Source: Haloplanus rubicundus (lineage in GTDB: Archaea; Halobacteriota; Halobacteria; Halobacteriales; Haloferacaceae). From it: 64,000 bases of DNA. The notes below the pieces were generated by a model. The model did not search any database and was not told the origin of the DNA. It saw only the letters and a list, made by a program, of their open reading frames with translations. This document shows, piece by piece, positions 50,126 through 58,668 of this stretch; position 1 is the stretch's first letter, and every line of letters starts with the position of its first letter. Made by a program: the position numbers and the translations under genes. Where the stretch lies: contig NZ_CP031148.1 of the NCBI RefSeq assembly GCF_003342675.1, positions 2,170,001 through 2,234,000 on the forward strand. The letters are read 5' to 3'.

Positions 50126-52267
50126 TCAGGCCTCCCCGGGCGGCTGGTCGCTCCGTCCGGGCACGCCACGGCCCTGGAAGAAGTCGCCGGCCCAGTTGCC
50201 GATCCAGATGTCCTGATTCGCGGTGTACAGCGCCCACGCCGTCGTGAACGCGTCGTCGACGACCGACCACTCGTCGGCGCCGGTGTCGTACTCCACGACG
50301 TCGTTGTACACGGCGGCCTGTCCGTACTCGCCGCCGGCGGCCGGCGGGAGAGGGAGCGTGAACTCGGCACCCTCGTCGCGGCTGTTCGGACGTTCGGCCC
50401 GTTGCAGTCGCCCGCGGTTGAACGTCCCGTTGAAGTAGCGGGCGTACACCTCCTGCACGTCGAGATCGAGGAGCGCGTCGGCGGCGTTGAGACCGCCGGT
50501 TACGTCCCCGGCGTCACGCGACGTGATTCGGTAGGTGGAGTCGCCGGAATCCGTGGCGAAGGTGCCTGCGTCCTCGTCCCAGAGTTCGTCGAGCAGGTAG
50601 CCGAGGACAGTCTCCGCGGTGTCGCGGTGATCGACGCCGTCGATCTGGGAGGCCCAGAGGAGACCCTGTCCGACCGCGCCCTGCGTCGCCGCCCCGTTGG
50701 CCGTGCCGTCGGCCACGCGTCCGTTGCCGTCGAGGTGGGCGTCGACCTCGGCCGCCAGGTCGTCGGCGTAGCTCGCGGCGGCAGCACGCAGGTCGTCGCC
50801 TCCTGCGTGGGTTCCGTACCAGCCCACGGCCCCGAGCATCTGTCCGAGATCCCGGGTCGACCCCATGTCGACGACATCCGAGGGATCGAAGAGGTTCATC
50901 GTCGTCTGCGCCATCCCGTCGGTCAGTTGCTGGATCTTCCCCTTCGGCACGAGCGGTTCCGGGTTCACGTAGCCGAACCAGCCGTTCCCCGCGAGACTCG
51001 TGAGATCCGACAGGAACCAGAGCATCGCCGAGTGGTGGTTGGGCCGGGGCGTGTCGTCGACGACCGTGCCGTCACTCGGTCGGAACTCGGAGACGAGTTC
51101 GAGCGAGTCGCCTTTCGTGAGCGCGCCGTTGCCGTCCGGGCCGCCGGCGATGAGCGTCGCGTTCGTCCCGATCTGGGCGAGGGTGGTGAGCATCTGCGCG
51201 CGGAACTTCGCCGCAATCCCCGGTGGAAGCGTCTCGAAGTGTTTCTGGAAGTTCTTCGCCCACGTCACACCCTTGAGGTGCGTCCACGCGACGGAGGAGG
51301 GACTCACGACCTTCGAGGACTTCGACATGTCCCACTGCAGGGTCGACGCGTCGGGTCGCCCATCGCCGGAATCGAAGACGGGTTGTTGGGTGAAGTGGGG
51401 GTCGCCCGCCGTGAACGCGGCCATGTTCAGGTTCGGATTCTTGATCGGCGGTTTGTCCACGTCGGCGTGTTGCAACATCGCGGGCACTCGCTGTTCGAAC
51501 TGTTGTCGCTGGGCGTCGTTGTGCGGGAACTGGACGCCGTTGCCGCTCATGGCGATGTTGGTACTCATGTTGTACAGGGAGTACCAGTAGGAGTCCCAGG
51601 TGGCGTCCTGCCACGCGTACGCGTTCGTCCCCCCACCCTCGCCGGTGACGATGCCCGCCACGTCGAGGAGTCGGGTGAGCGACTGAGCGGCGGCGCTCAG
51701 TTCGACGTCGTCGACGGCCGTCGTCCCCGGCCCACCCTGTGGCTGACCGACGACGACGAGACCGACCATCCCGAGTCCCTCGTGTGGCCGACAGAAGTAG
51801 TTGTAGACGCCCGGCGTGTCGAAGGTGTGTTCGAACGATTCGCCTGCCGGCAGAATCCCGGAATCGAAGGGCGTCGCTCCGTCGGGAATCCGGCGTGCAC
51901 GGTCGAAATCGGGATGGTAAGCCGTGATCGAATGCGAGCCCTCGGCGACGTTCCACGTCACGGTCGCACCCTGTTCGACCCAGACGACGGCCGGCGTGTT
52001 CACGTGCTGACCCGCACCTCGATCCGAGGAGAGCATCGTCGCTTCCACCGTCGCCGAGGAGTGGAGGTCGTCTGGTCCCCCGAGTTGATCCGCCCCCGGG
52101 GGGTTGGTCCCGGACGTTTCCGTCGCCGTGGCGGTCGACGTGGGAGTCGCCGTCGCCGTCGAGGTGGCCTCGGAGCCTCGCTGACTGTTACAACCCGCTA
52201 GTGCGCCGATGGCTGCGGCCCCACCGAGACGGAGGAGCGCGCGTCGGTCGATGTCGTCGATTGGCAT
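50126..52267 (-). CDS. Halocyanin domain fused to a large unknown secreted domain
   Basis: 713 residues from ATG 52267 (MPIDDIDRRALLRLGG). Tat lipoprotein leader RRALLRLGGAAAIGALAGC, Thr/Ala linker, then a complete type-1 copper domain (about residues 65-170): VEQGATVTWNVAEGSHSITAYH, and VYNYFCRPHEGLGMVGLVVV with His, Cys, His and Met ligands all present. The remaining about 540 residues, rich in helices (NAYAWQDATWDSYWYSLYNM; WTHLKGVTWAKNFQKHFETL; WFGYVNPEPLVPKGKIQQL; GTFATDSGDSTYRITSRDAG), match no domain I recognise; it may be an alpha-toroid-like fold. An external electron carrier tied to an unknown reaction, expressed with a peroxiredoxin. Confidence 0.8.
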   Translation of the reverse strand: MPIDDIDRRALLRLGGAAAIGALAGCNSQRGSEATSTATATPTSTATATETSGTNPPGADQLGGPDDLHSSATVEATMLSSDRGAGQHVNTPAVVWVEQGATVTWNVAEGSHSITAYHPDFDRARRIPDGATPFDSGILPAGESFEHTFDTPGVYNYFCRPHEGLGMVGLVVVGQPQGGPGTTAVDDVELSAAAQSLTRLLDVAGIVTGEGGGTNAYAWQDATWDSYWYSLYNMSTNIAMSGNGVQFPHNDAQRQQFEQRVPAMLQHADVDKPPIKNPNLNMAAFTAGDPHFTQQPVFDSGDGRPDASTLQWDMSKSSKVVSPSSVAWTHLKGVTWAKNFQKHFETLPPGIAAKFRAQMLTTLAQIGTNATLIAGGPDGNGALTKGDSLELVSEFRPSDGTVVDDTPRPNHHSAMLWFLSDLTSLAGNGWFGYVNPEPLVPKGKIQQLTDGMAQTTMNLFDPSDVVDMGSTRDLGQMLGAVGWYGTHAGGDDLRAAAASYADDLAAEVDAHLDGNGRVADGTANGAATQGAVGQGLLWASQIDGVDHRDTAETVLGYLLDELWDEDAGTFATDSGDSTYRITSRDAGDVTGGLNAADALLDLDVQEVYARYFNGTFNRGRLQRAERPNSRDEGAEFTLPLPPAAGGEYGQAAVYNDVVEYDTGADEWSVVDDAFTTAWALYTANQDIWIGNWAGDFFQGRGVPGRSDQPPGEA

Positions 52268-52473
52268 AACTATCCGAAACTTAGTTTCTTCTCGTAATGA
52301 ATCTCGGACAACCACGGGCTCAGCAGGTAACGCGTTCGTAACCCCGTGAACAGTTGCGCATTGGGTCGATCAGGCGGCTCTCGTGGAGAGGACTAGAACT
52401 CCCGACGATCCGTACGAGCACGTGCTTCCAAGAGTTGAGGAAAGGTGACAGTTCGTCCCCGACGACCCGCGTC

Positions 52474-52863
52474 CTAAACGGCCGACGAATCGTCGTCGGG
52501 TTCCGTGAGATGTTCGAGGCCCCAGTCGCGCATCGCGAAGATCACCGGTTCGAGAGAGCGACCGTGATCCGTGAGCGAGTACTGCACCCGTACGGGTTTT
52601 TCGCTGATGATCTCGCGGTCGACGAGTTGCTTCTCTTCGAGGTCGTCGAGGCTGCTCGAAAGCACCTTGCTCGAAATGCCGTCGACGTCGGCTTTGAGTT
52701 CGTTGAACCCGCTGGGGCCGTGTTCGAGCAGTCGGTGAACGATCACGGGGTGCCATTTCTTACAGATGAGCGACGCCGTCGTCGTGACTGGACACCAGTC
52801 CTCGCCGGCACACCACACTTCGAGTTGTTTGGCAGCAGCCACCTCTTCCGTCTCGTTGCTCAT
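52474..52863 (-). CDS. HxlR family regulator with Cys pair
   Basis: 129 residues, ATG 52863. HxlR winged helix: LICKKWHPVIVHRLLEHGPSGFNELKADVDGISSKVLSSSLDDLEEKQLVDREIISEKPVRVQYSLTDHGRSLEPVI. N-terminal VWCAGEDWCPVTTTASLIC has three Cys and could sense redox state, like other HxlR thiol sensors. A paralogue lies at 54022-54390. A perfect 9-bp palindrome 32 bases upstream is a likely autoregulatory site. Confidence 0.88.
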   Translation of the reverse strand: MSNETEEVAAAKQLEVWCAGEDWCPVTTTASLICKKWHPVIVHRLLEHGPSGFNELKADVDGISSKVLSSSLDDLEEKQLVDREIISEKPVRVQYSLTDHGRSLEPVIFAMRDWGLEHLTEPDDDSSAV

Positions 52864-52885
52864 ATCTCCCTCGTACGGACGGGGA

Positions 52886-52919
52886 TAGTATAATAGTTAC
52901 CTACAGAAATTAGGTAACT
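52886..52919 (-). promoter_or_regulatory. TATA box and palindromic operator of the HxlR gene
   Basis: AGTTACCTA (52895-52903) and TAGGTAACT (52911-52919) are perfect 9-bp arms around a 7-base spacer. On the minus strand the TATA-like TATTATACTA (about 52886-52895) abuts it, about 25-30 bases before the ATG, so the operator covers the BRE side of the promoter. Confidence 0.65.
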
Positions 52920-53021
52920 TGACGTGATTCGGCTCAGAGACGGCCGAATAGGGAACGACCCGGGGCGCGGCTAGCCGGGTCGGCGACCCCCGCTAAGGTG
53001 AAAAATGGAGACGGGATTCGA

Positions 53022-53867
53022 CTACAGCGACGGGGGGAACGTGAGAACGTTGCGGATGCCACCACCCGGAACGTTTGTCGTCCCGCGAACCTGCCCTTCA
53101 CCCCACTCGTCGTGGAACAGGTCACAGTTGAACGCGACCGGCATGTCCAGTGGCAGGATTGGGTGTTCGGATTCGTACCGGATCACGATGGGGTCCTCGT
53201 TGTCGCCCATCTTGACGTTGTAGTTCCCGTAGGCTAGCGTGCCGCCGGCTCCGACATCGAAGCCGTCGCTACCGCCGTAGCTCCCGCCCAGCGTCGTGTC
53301 TTCGGTAATCGAGACGATCCAGCCACCGTCTCTGACTTTCCCGGCCAGCATCTCGTCGCGATTGGTCGCCCCGTCGTCGTGGTTGTTCGGCATCGCCCGC
53401 CCCGACACCACGTAGGCGTTGTAACCCACGTCGGGATCCTGGTAGAACGGATTCAGCACGGCCGAGCCGTCGGTACTCTCCTCCGGTTCGAACAGGCCTG
53501 CGTCTCCCTCGAACGTCAGTCCGAAGCGCTCCTCGTAGAACGCCTCTGCCGCTCGCCGATCCGCGTCGATGGTCTCCTCGTCTCGCCCCATGATCTCGCG
53601 CTGGAAGCGCTCCGCGTTCTCGACGACGCTCCAGTCGCCCTCGACGAGTGGTTCGGCGAGATAGACCAGTACGTGGTCGAATCCGCCGAGATCCGATGGG
53701 GTGAGCGTCTTCGCACCGCCGTAGTTCCCGATCCGTCCGGGATTGTTACTGTCGCCGCCGGCGGCAGCATCGGCTCGATCGGCGCTCACGGTTCCGCTCG
53801 TGCCGAGTCCGAGCGCACCCGCGATACCGACCGTTCCGATGGCCTTGAGTGTGTTGCGTCGGTCCAT
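53022..53867 (-). CDS. Tat-secreted protein of unknown function
   Basis: 281 residues, ATG 53867. Leader DRRNTLKAIGTVGIAGALGLGTSGTVSA is a Tat signal without lipobox. The mature part is acidic with GFDHVLVYLAEPLVEGDWSVVENAERFQREIMGRDEETIDADR, then beta-rich GGWIVSITEDTTLGGSYGG..YGNYNVKMGDNEDPIVIRYESEHPILPLDMPVAFNCDLFHDEWGEG. No family recognised. It lies between the two HxlR genes and may be their target. Confidence 0.7.
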   Translation of the reverse strand: MDRRNTLKAIGTVGIAGALGLGTSGTVSADRADAAAGGDSNNPGRIGNYGGAKTLTPSDLGGFDHVLVYLAEPLVEGDWSVVENAERFQREIMGRDEETIDADRRAAEAFYEERFGLTFEGDAGLFEPEESTDGSAVLNPFYQDPDVGYNAYVVSGRAMPNNHDDGATNRDEMLAGKVRDGGWIVSITEDTTLGGSYGGSDGFDVGAGGTLAYGNYNVKMGDNEDPIVIRYESEHPILPLDMPVAFNCDLFHDEWGEGQVRGTTNVPGGGIRNVLTFPPSL

Positions 53868-54021
53868 TGGTTGCTCCGCGTGGCCCGGCTCTGCACGTCT
53901 TGGGCCACGGTATCACGTCACGCTCGAGGATTATATTTCAGCTGTATCACACTTGTAAGGTAGTAACCGATGCGTCACTCGCTTACTATTCGGTTGATAC
54001 GTTACCCCGCCCTCACTCCGC

Positions 54022-54390
54022 CTACTCCCTCATTTTGTGTTCGACGCCCCACTCGTGGATACGGTCGACGATGGGGGCGAAGTCACGGCCGCGTTCGGTC
54101 ATCGCGTACTCGACGCGCACCGGCTTCTCGCTCACGATGCGGCGTTCGACGAGTTCGTGTTCCGTCTCGAGTCGGTCGAGGCTGTCCGACAGGACCTTCG
54201 ACGATATGTGATCGATCTCTCCCTTGAGTTCGCCGAATCCCATCGCGCCCTCCGTCAGCAACTGGTGGAGGATGACCAAGTGCCACTTGCGCCCGAGCAG
54301 GTTTGCCATGGAGATGAGCGTCTCCTGTGACTGGCTCGGTGTGACGACCGACGTCGATTTCGTATCACTCGATTCTGAGTGTGTACTCAT
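54022..54390 (-). CDS. HxlR family regulator
   Basis: 122 residues, ATG 54390. HxlR winged helix: LLGRKWHLVILHQLLTEGAMGFGELKGEIDHISSKVLSDSLDRLETEHELVERRIVSEKPVRVEYAMTERG. It shares the core I-S-S-K-V-L-S-x-S-L-D-x-L-E and V-R-V-x-Y with the protein at 52474-52863 but lacks its N-terminal Cys residues. A half-site AGTAACCTA lies at about 54534-54542. Confidence 0.88.
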   Translation of the reverse strand: MSTHSESSDTKSTSVVTPSQSQETLISMANLLGRKWHLVILHQLLTEGAMGFGELKGEIDHISSKVLSDSLDRLETEHELVERRIVSEKPVRVEYAMTERGRDFAPIVDRIHEWGVEHKMRE

Positions 54391-54656
54391 GAGTATCTGT
54401 GAAAACCCGTTATCGGTGGTCGGGGTTCGGCGGGTGGATCTGCCGATTTATACACGAACTGTCGGACACGGTTGTACAACTCGACCGGGAACTCCTTACT
54501 ATTCTGTGAGTGTGAAGAGGGACTTCCAATACGAGTAACCTATTTATGTTGGTAGCGTTCGTCGGGAGAAACCGGTGGAAGGCACGACGGACGACCCGCC
54601 GTTAGAGGGTGCCTCTGCGGTCGGACGTTTCGAGTCGTGGCCGTCGCCCGCGACTC

Positions 54657-54736
54657 ATTACCGACTGTAACTGTTTCAAGATATTCGCCGCCCCGAGGTG
54701 ACGAATATCTTGATCGACTTACAGCCGGCAGTATCA
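54657..54736. repeat. Long intergenic palindrome, family A copy 3
   Basis: Inner arms CAAGATATTCGCC..CCCC / GGTGACGAATATCTTG and outer ATTACCGACTGTAA / TTACAGCCGGCAGTAT. Opposite in orientation to copy 2 (CTGTTT on the left, GACTTACA on the right, as in copy 1). One stem base is mismatched (TGGCGA/TGACGA). Confidence 0.75.
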
Positions 54737-54755
54737 GCCCGAACGTTCGACCTGA

Positions 54756-55592
54756 TTAGCGCAGGAAGTCGGCCAGTTCGTCGCGGTAGGTGTCCGGCCG
54801 ATCTTCCATCACCCAGTGGTTTGCGTCGTCCAGCCCGATCAGTTCGGCCGTCTCGATATCCGCTTGCAGGCGCTCGGCCCACTCGATGGACTGGAACTGG
54901 TCGTCCGCCCCCCACAGGAGGAGCGTCCGGGCTTCGATCGTTTCCGGATCGATCTCAGTCGTGTGATTCGTGTTCGTCGAGATCGCGTTTCGAACGAGAG
55001 AGGTTACTCCCTCTTCGGAGTTCCACGGCGTGGTCATGCCGTCGAGGAACGCGTCGCTGTGCTCCGACCCGTAGAGCGTATCCCGAAAGAGGTCGTCGAG
55101 CATCGTCTGCAACCCCTCGACGCTGGTGTCTCGTGCCGTCTCGGGAAGTCCCAAGTCGGTGATCAACTGGATCGGCCAGGAGTCGTACGCGATGGAGTTC
55201 GATAGCACGAGCTCGTCGACTGCGTCCGGATGGTGGGCCGCATAGCGGAGGAACACGCCGCCACCGAGGTCGTGACCGACCAGCGAGGAACTTTCGACAT
55301 CGAGCGCCGACAGAAGTTCCGTGATCATCTCCTCCTGTGCGCGGATCGATCTATCGAATCCGTCGAACATCGACGAGTTGCCGTATCCGATCATGTCCGG
55401 CACGATGACGCGGCGTTCCGCCGCGATCGGCCCGATCACGTCCCGCCACAGGTAGGAGTTCGTCGGGATCCCGTGGAGAAAGACGACGGGATCGCCCGAT
55501 CCCTCGTCGTAGTAGGCGACGTCGAGTTCGTGTCCGTCGACCGTGACGGTCGCCGTCTCTTGCGCTGCAGTCCACTCCGCGTAGCTTGGCAT
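54756..55592 (-). CDS. Alpha/beta hydrolase, haloalkane-dehalogenase-like
   Basis: 278 residues, ATG 55592. Oxyanion loop VVFLHGIPTNSYLWRDVIGPI, nucleophile elbow LVGHDLGGGVFLRYA with Asp in place of Ser (G-H-D-L-G), acid LLLWGADDQFQ and catalytic His in LDDANHWVMEDRP. An Asp nucleophile is the mark of haloalkane dehalogenases and epoxide hydrolases in this fold; H-G-x-P-T-x-S-Y-L-W-R is dehalogenase-like. A dehalogenase or epoxide hydrolase of unknown substrate. Confidence 0.85.
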   Translation of the reverse strand: MPSYAEWTAAQETATVTVDGHELDVAYYDEGSGDPVVFLHGIPTNSYLWRDVIGPIAAERRVIVPDMIGYGNSSMFDGFDRSIRAQEEMITELLSALDVESSSLVGHDLGGGVFLRYAAHHPDAVDELVLSNSIAYDSWPIQLITDLGLPETARDTSVEGLQTMLDDLFRDTLYGSEHSDAFLDGMTTPWNSEEGVTSLVRNAISTNTNHTTEIDPETIEARTLLLWGADDQFQSIEWAERLQADIETAELIGLDDANHWVMEDRPDTYRDELADFLR

Positions 55593-55701
55593 CCTGAATC
55601 ACCCATCGATACATTCCAGTCCCCCCGGCAAACGCTTCTTGCCTATAGGGATAGGTATTATCGACGCCGTCCGTTCTGTCGTGACGGACTCGACGGTCCG
55701 A

Positions 55702-56406
55702 TCACGTGTCGTCGACCGCGGCGTCGAAGAGAGCGGTAAACACCTTGGATTGAGCCGCTCGGAGGTGCTGGCTGAACGTCGGCTGAGCAATCCCCAACGC
55801 GTCGGCACACTCTTGGGCCGCACTTTCGCGCGGCCACGCGAAGTAGCCGCTCAGATACGCCGTTCGAAGTACCTCGTACTGTTTTTCGGTAAGTCGGTCC
55901 GCGAGGATGGTGTGGACGCCCGATTTCGTTCGAACAGGTGGGGACTGGTCACGTTCTCGCTTGGCGAGAAACTCCGCTTCCGAATGGCGTGCCCGAAACG
56001 TTTCGACGACAGTTCGAACGGCGACGTGAGCTGGAACGGTCGCGACGACACGGCCGACGCCGCCCGCGGCCGAAACGTCGCGGGTGATTGCGCCGGTGTC
56101 CGCTAGCGTCGCGGTGACACACGGCCCAGAGACGACGAACTGGAAGAGATTGCCGTCGGGACCCTTCCTGACGAGACGAGCCTCTGCGATTGCGGATTCG
56201 CTCGCAGCCATGTCGAGGACGTCCTCCGGAGGCGTTTCACGGATACTGAAGTATTGAAGCAGATCCCCATCCGCGCGGTGGATCAACTCCTCGAGTCGGA
56301 TGAGACAGTCGGTTTCGGCCGAGAGACGAACGAAAAAACAGTTTCTGTCCCGCACCTCCAATTCGATCTCCGTTATTGGAGTCTCGACGGGTTCCTGAAC
56401 GGTCAT
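55702..56406 (-). CDS. Bat-type HTH-10 transcription regulator
   Basis: 234 residues, ATG 56406. The N-terminal sensor part (residues 10-150) matches bacterioopsin-activator-like domains; the C-terminus LTEKQYEVLRTAYLSGYFAWPRESAAQECADALGIAQPTFSQHLRAAQSKVFTALF is the HTH-10 DNA-binding domain. An activator of unknown targets, possibly the neighbouring hydrolase gene. Both run on the same strand with a 109-base gap. Confidence 0.88.
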   Translation of the reverse strand: MTVQEPVETPITEIELEVRDRNCFFVRLSAETDCLIRLEELIHRADGDLLQYFSIRETPPEDVLDMAASESAIAEARLVRKGPDGNLFQFVVSGPCVTATLADTGAITRDVSAAGGVGRVVATVPAHVAVRTVVETFRARHSEAEFLAKRERDQSPPVRTKSGVHTILADRLTEKQYEVLRTAYLSGYFAWPRESAAQECADALGIAQPTFSQHLRAAQSKVFTALFDAAVDDT

Positions 56407-56721
56407 ACCCAGCCATCACTGACCGAACTAATAGGCATTCGTCTGCCGTGTGTCCGTTTCGAACACTCGCCCGCCGTCCATACGGACCCGACAGGAACGG
56501 ATGGAACCGTCGTGGGTCCCCTTGCTCACTGCACTACCGAACGACGTGGTCAAAACGAGACCGATACACGTAGATCGTCACTTCGGTGACGGTGTTCTCC
56601 TCGTCGGACGGGGACCGTTCTAACGCGGAACCTGATAGGATTGGCTCGAAGATCGGTCCGCGGATGAGTTCTCTATGGAGAGAGCGACCGGCTCATGCTA
56701 ATCCTTCCCCAGAAAATCGAG
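56407..56721. other. Intergenic region without a gene
   Basis: About 315 bases between a regulator and a PIN-domain gene, both minus strand. Nothing coding or repeated was seen. Confidence 0.4.
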
Positions 56722-57138
56722 TCAGACAGTCTCGAACGAGCTGATCACGTCACTTGTCGAGTATCGCTCGACCAAATCCTGTTCGTCGAAGTCGGAATCG
56801 TCACTCCAGATGACCGCATCGTTGGCGATCGCACAACCTAGGTAGAGCATGTCGTCGGGATCGGTGTCGCCGATCGCCGCGTCTGCCTCCTCGATAGCCC
56901 GATGGAACTCGTCGACTGGAACGACCTCGATGTACTGGAACAGGAGGTCGACGAACTGCGCCACTCGGTCCGGTTCCATCCCGGACTTCTCCACGATCAA
57001 TTCCTCGTAGTTCTCGATTTCGTCGTAGACGAACGCGGGAGTCAGGAGGTCGGGGTCGAGCGTGACGATGCGCTCGCGCGTTTTCGAGTCGGCGACGAGT
57101 GCGGAGACGACGACGTTGGCGTCGACGACCAGCCTCAT
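56722..57138 (-). CDS. PIN-domain ribonuclease, VapC-like toxin
   Basis: 138 residues, ATG 57138. MRLVVDANVVVSALVADSKTR opens with the first acidic residue (V-D-A-N); Glu in YDEIENYEE, Asp in DTDPDDMLYLGCAIAND and Asp in WSDDSDF complete a PIN acidic site. PIN toxins cut RNA, often tRNA. The antitoxin-like gene is upstream with 9 bases between stop and start. Confidence 0.85.
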   Translation of the reverse strand: MRLVVDANVVVSALVADSKTRERIVTLDPDLLTPAFVYDEIENYEELIVEKSGMEPDRVAQFVDLLFQYIEVVPVDEFHRAIEEADAAIGDTDPDDMLYLGCAIANDAVIWSDDSDFDEQDLVERYSTSDVISSFETV

Positions 57139-57147
57139 TCGTCGTGT

Positions 57148-57378
57148 CTACGCCGATTCCTCGTCGACGCGCTCCCGTCCACGCTCGTTGATCTTGTCGG
57201 CGATTTCCTGCACGTCGCTCTCGGTGAGTTCGCTCCCACTGGTGAGTTCGTCCATCACTTCGAGCGTCTCGATTTTCTCTTGGATAGCCTGTCGCGTGAC
57301 CTCGCTCCAGTTGATCTTCGGATGCTTTTCCATTCGCTCTTTGAGGTCGTCGTCCACGTTGACCGTGATCGAAGGCAT
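57148..57378 (-). CDS. Ribbon-helix-helix antitoxin, VapB-like
   Basis: 76 residues from ATG 57378 (MPSITVNVDDDLKERMEKHP). A short N-terminal strand and helices of an RHH fold, then acidic helix ELTESDVQEIADKINERGRERVDEESA. The first strand S-I-T-V-N-V-D-D-D-L-K-x-R-M is the RHH DNA-contact strand. Operon with the PIN gene; together a type II toxin-antitoxin pair. Confidence 0.85.
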   Translation of the reverse strand: MPSITVNVDDDLKERMEKHPKINWSEVTRQAIQEKIETLEVMDELTSGSELTESDVQEIADKINERGRERVDEESA

Positions 57379-57434
57379 ACGGAGATCTATGGGATCACAG
57401 AATACTGTGTTTTTGGTGTATTCTATATTCCCCG

Positions 57435-57667
57435 ATTTCGACCGTCTCAGGCCCGACAAGGGAATTCGTTCACCGACCGACCGAGCGCCTGCAGCGCCCA
57501 TCGCCGACTTTTCGTTCGTAATCGCACGATAACGTCGGGGTAACCGCCGATGTCATCGTCTCTGGGTGCACTGGCGTTGATTTCGTTCAGCCACTGAACG
57601 ATCGGAAAGGTGGCGGTTCCGTCCCGTGGTTCGCTACCTCTACGGCGTGGCGCATGGCATCTAATCA
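57435..57667 (-). pseudogene. Decayed coding segment, copy 2 (duplicate of 14992-15230)
   Basis: On the minus strand it reads GSEPRDGTATFPIVQWLNEI .. NASAPRDDDIGGYPDVIVRL .. RWALQALGRSVNEFPCRA then a stop. The match to copy 1 spans about 230 bases including flanks. This copy keeps the Trp codon. It has no start and no domain upstream, so it looks like the tail of a lost gene. It lies directly before the VapB-like gene. Confidence 0.55.
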
Positions 57668-57739
57668 TTGTGCCATTGAACGTGATTCCTACCCGATCGC
57701 AGGACGGTGGGTCTACGCCGACCGGCTCGGACACGGTGA

Positions 57740-58057
57740 TCAGTCCGGTCGTTCGGCGTCGTCCCTCGCGACGTTGCCCCGATACTCCCCTGCCCGTAGC
57801 ACGCTCTCGACGGCACGCGTGTACGTCGCTTCTCGGCACGTTCGCGTCGTCTCACCGCTCGGGGCAGGCACCAGTTCGTCACCGGGCAGTTCTCGGTCCA
57901 TCTGGTCGTCGGTGGCGCCCCAGTCGAGATGCCCGTGTGCGTCGACTCGGTCATTCGCTCGTCCCCTCACTCCTATCGCTTCCTCATGAAGGTAGACCGC
58001 GCACGGTGCCGAACAACGCCATCCAGCCGGCCGAGCCGGTATCCCCCTCGGCATCAC
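57740..58057 (-). pseudogene. N-terminal remnant of an SRPBCC-type membrane-anchored protein
   Basis: The frame contains HLDWGATDDQMDRELPGDEL followed by VPAPSGETTR. W-G-A-T-D-x-E..L-P-G-D-x-L-V-P..T-R is the N-terminal signature of a widespread SRPBCC family; what should follow (the lipid-binding fold) is absent and the preceding membrane helix lies partly in another frame (WMALFGTVRG). So the gene is both frameshifted and truncated. Confidence 0.45.
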
Positions 58058-58100
58058 CTACGGTTATCATGACAGCCAATCTATTAGTTCGCAACCAACG

Positions 58101-58664
58101 ATGGCATCCATCCTCGTCTGCTACGGCACCGGTGAGGGACAGACCGAGAAAGTAGCCGACCGACTCGCCGACGAACTCACGGTGCGGGGGCACGACCCGA
58201 CGACGGTGAACGTAAAGGCGGTCGGGAGCCACCTCGACGTCGCCGACTTCGACGCCGTACTCGTTGGTGCGTCGATCCACTTCGGCCGACAGCAGAAGGC
58301 CGTCCGCAAATTCGTCACCGCCAACCGCGACGTACTGGTGACGAAGCCGACCGGCTTCTTCCAGGTGTCCGGAGCGTCCGCGAACGAGAACGGCGCGGCC
58401 GAAGCGACGACGTACGTCGAGAAGTTCGTCGAGGCGACGAACTGGCGGCCCGACCGCATCGGTCTCTTCGGCGGAGCGATACGCTTCTCGGAGTACGGCT
58501 TCCTGCTGGGAGCGCTGATGAAACGCGTCGTCGAGAGCGGATTCCCGGAGGTGGACGCGTCCGGTGACGTGGAGTTCACCGACTGGGAGTCGGTCGACGC
58601 GTTCGCCGACGCGTTCGCCACGTTCGTCGAGGAACGGTTCGGCGACGCAGGGGGTACGGAGTGA
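58101..58664 (+). CDS. Flavodoxin-domain protein (HemG-like)
   Basis: 187 residues, ATG 58101. ILVCYGTGEGQTEKVADRLADEL gives the phosphate-binding loop for FMN (G-T-G-E-G-Q-T), followed by DAVLVGASIHFGRQQKAVRKFVTANRDVL and GLFGGAIRFSEYGFLLGALMKRVV. This is the flavodoxin_5/protoporphyrinogen-oxidase HemG layout. It carries electrons; a haem-pathway role is not certain. The CPBP gene starts 4 bases after its stop. Confidence 0.85.
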   Translation: MASILVCYGTGEGQTEKVADRLADELTVRGHDPTTVNVKAVGSHLDVADFDAVLVGASIHFGRQQKAVRKFVTANRDVLVTKPTGFFQVSGASANENGAAEATTYVEKFVEATNWRPDRIGLFGGAIRFSEYGFLLGALMKRVVESGFPEVDASGDVEFTDWESVDAFADAFATFVEERFGDAGGTE

Positions 58665-58668
58665 TTCG

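Noticed and set aside
50096-52201. A plus-strand open frame of about 700 codons opposite the halocyanin-fusion gene
   Set aside because: It is an antisense frame kept open by high G+C; its protein is Arg/Val/His-rich without domains, while the minus strand has a signal peptide and copper motifs.
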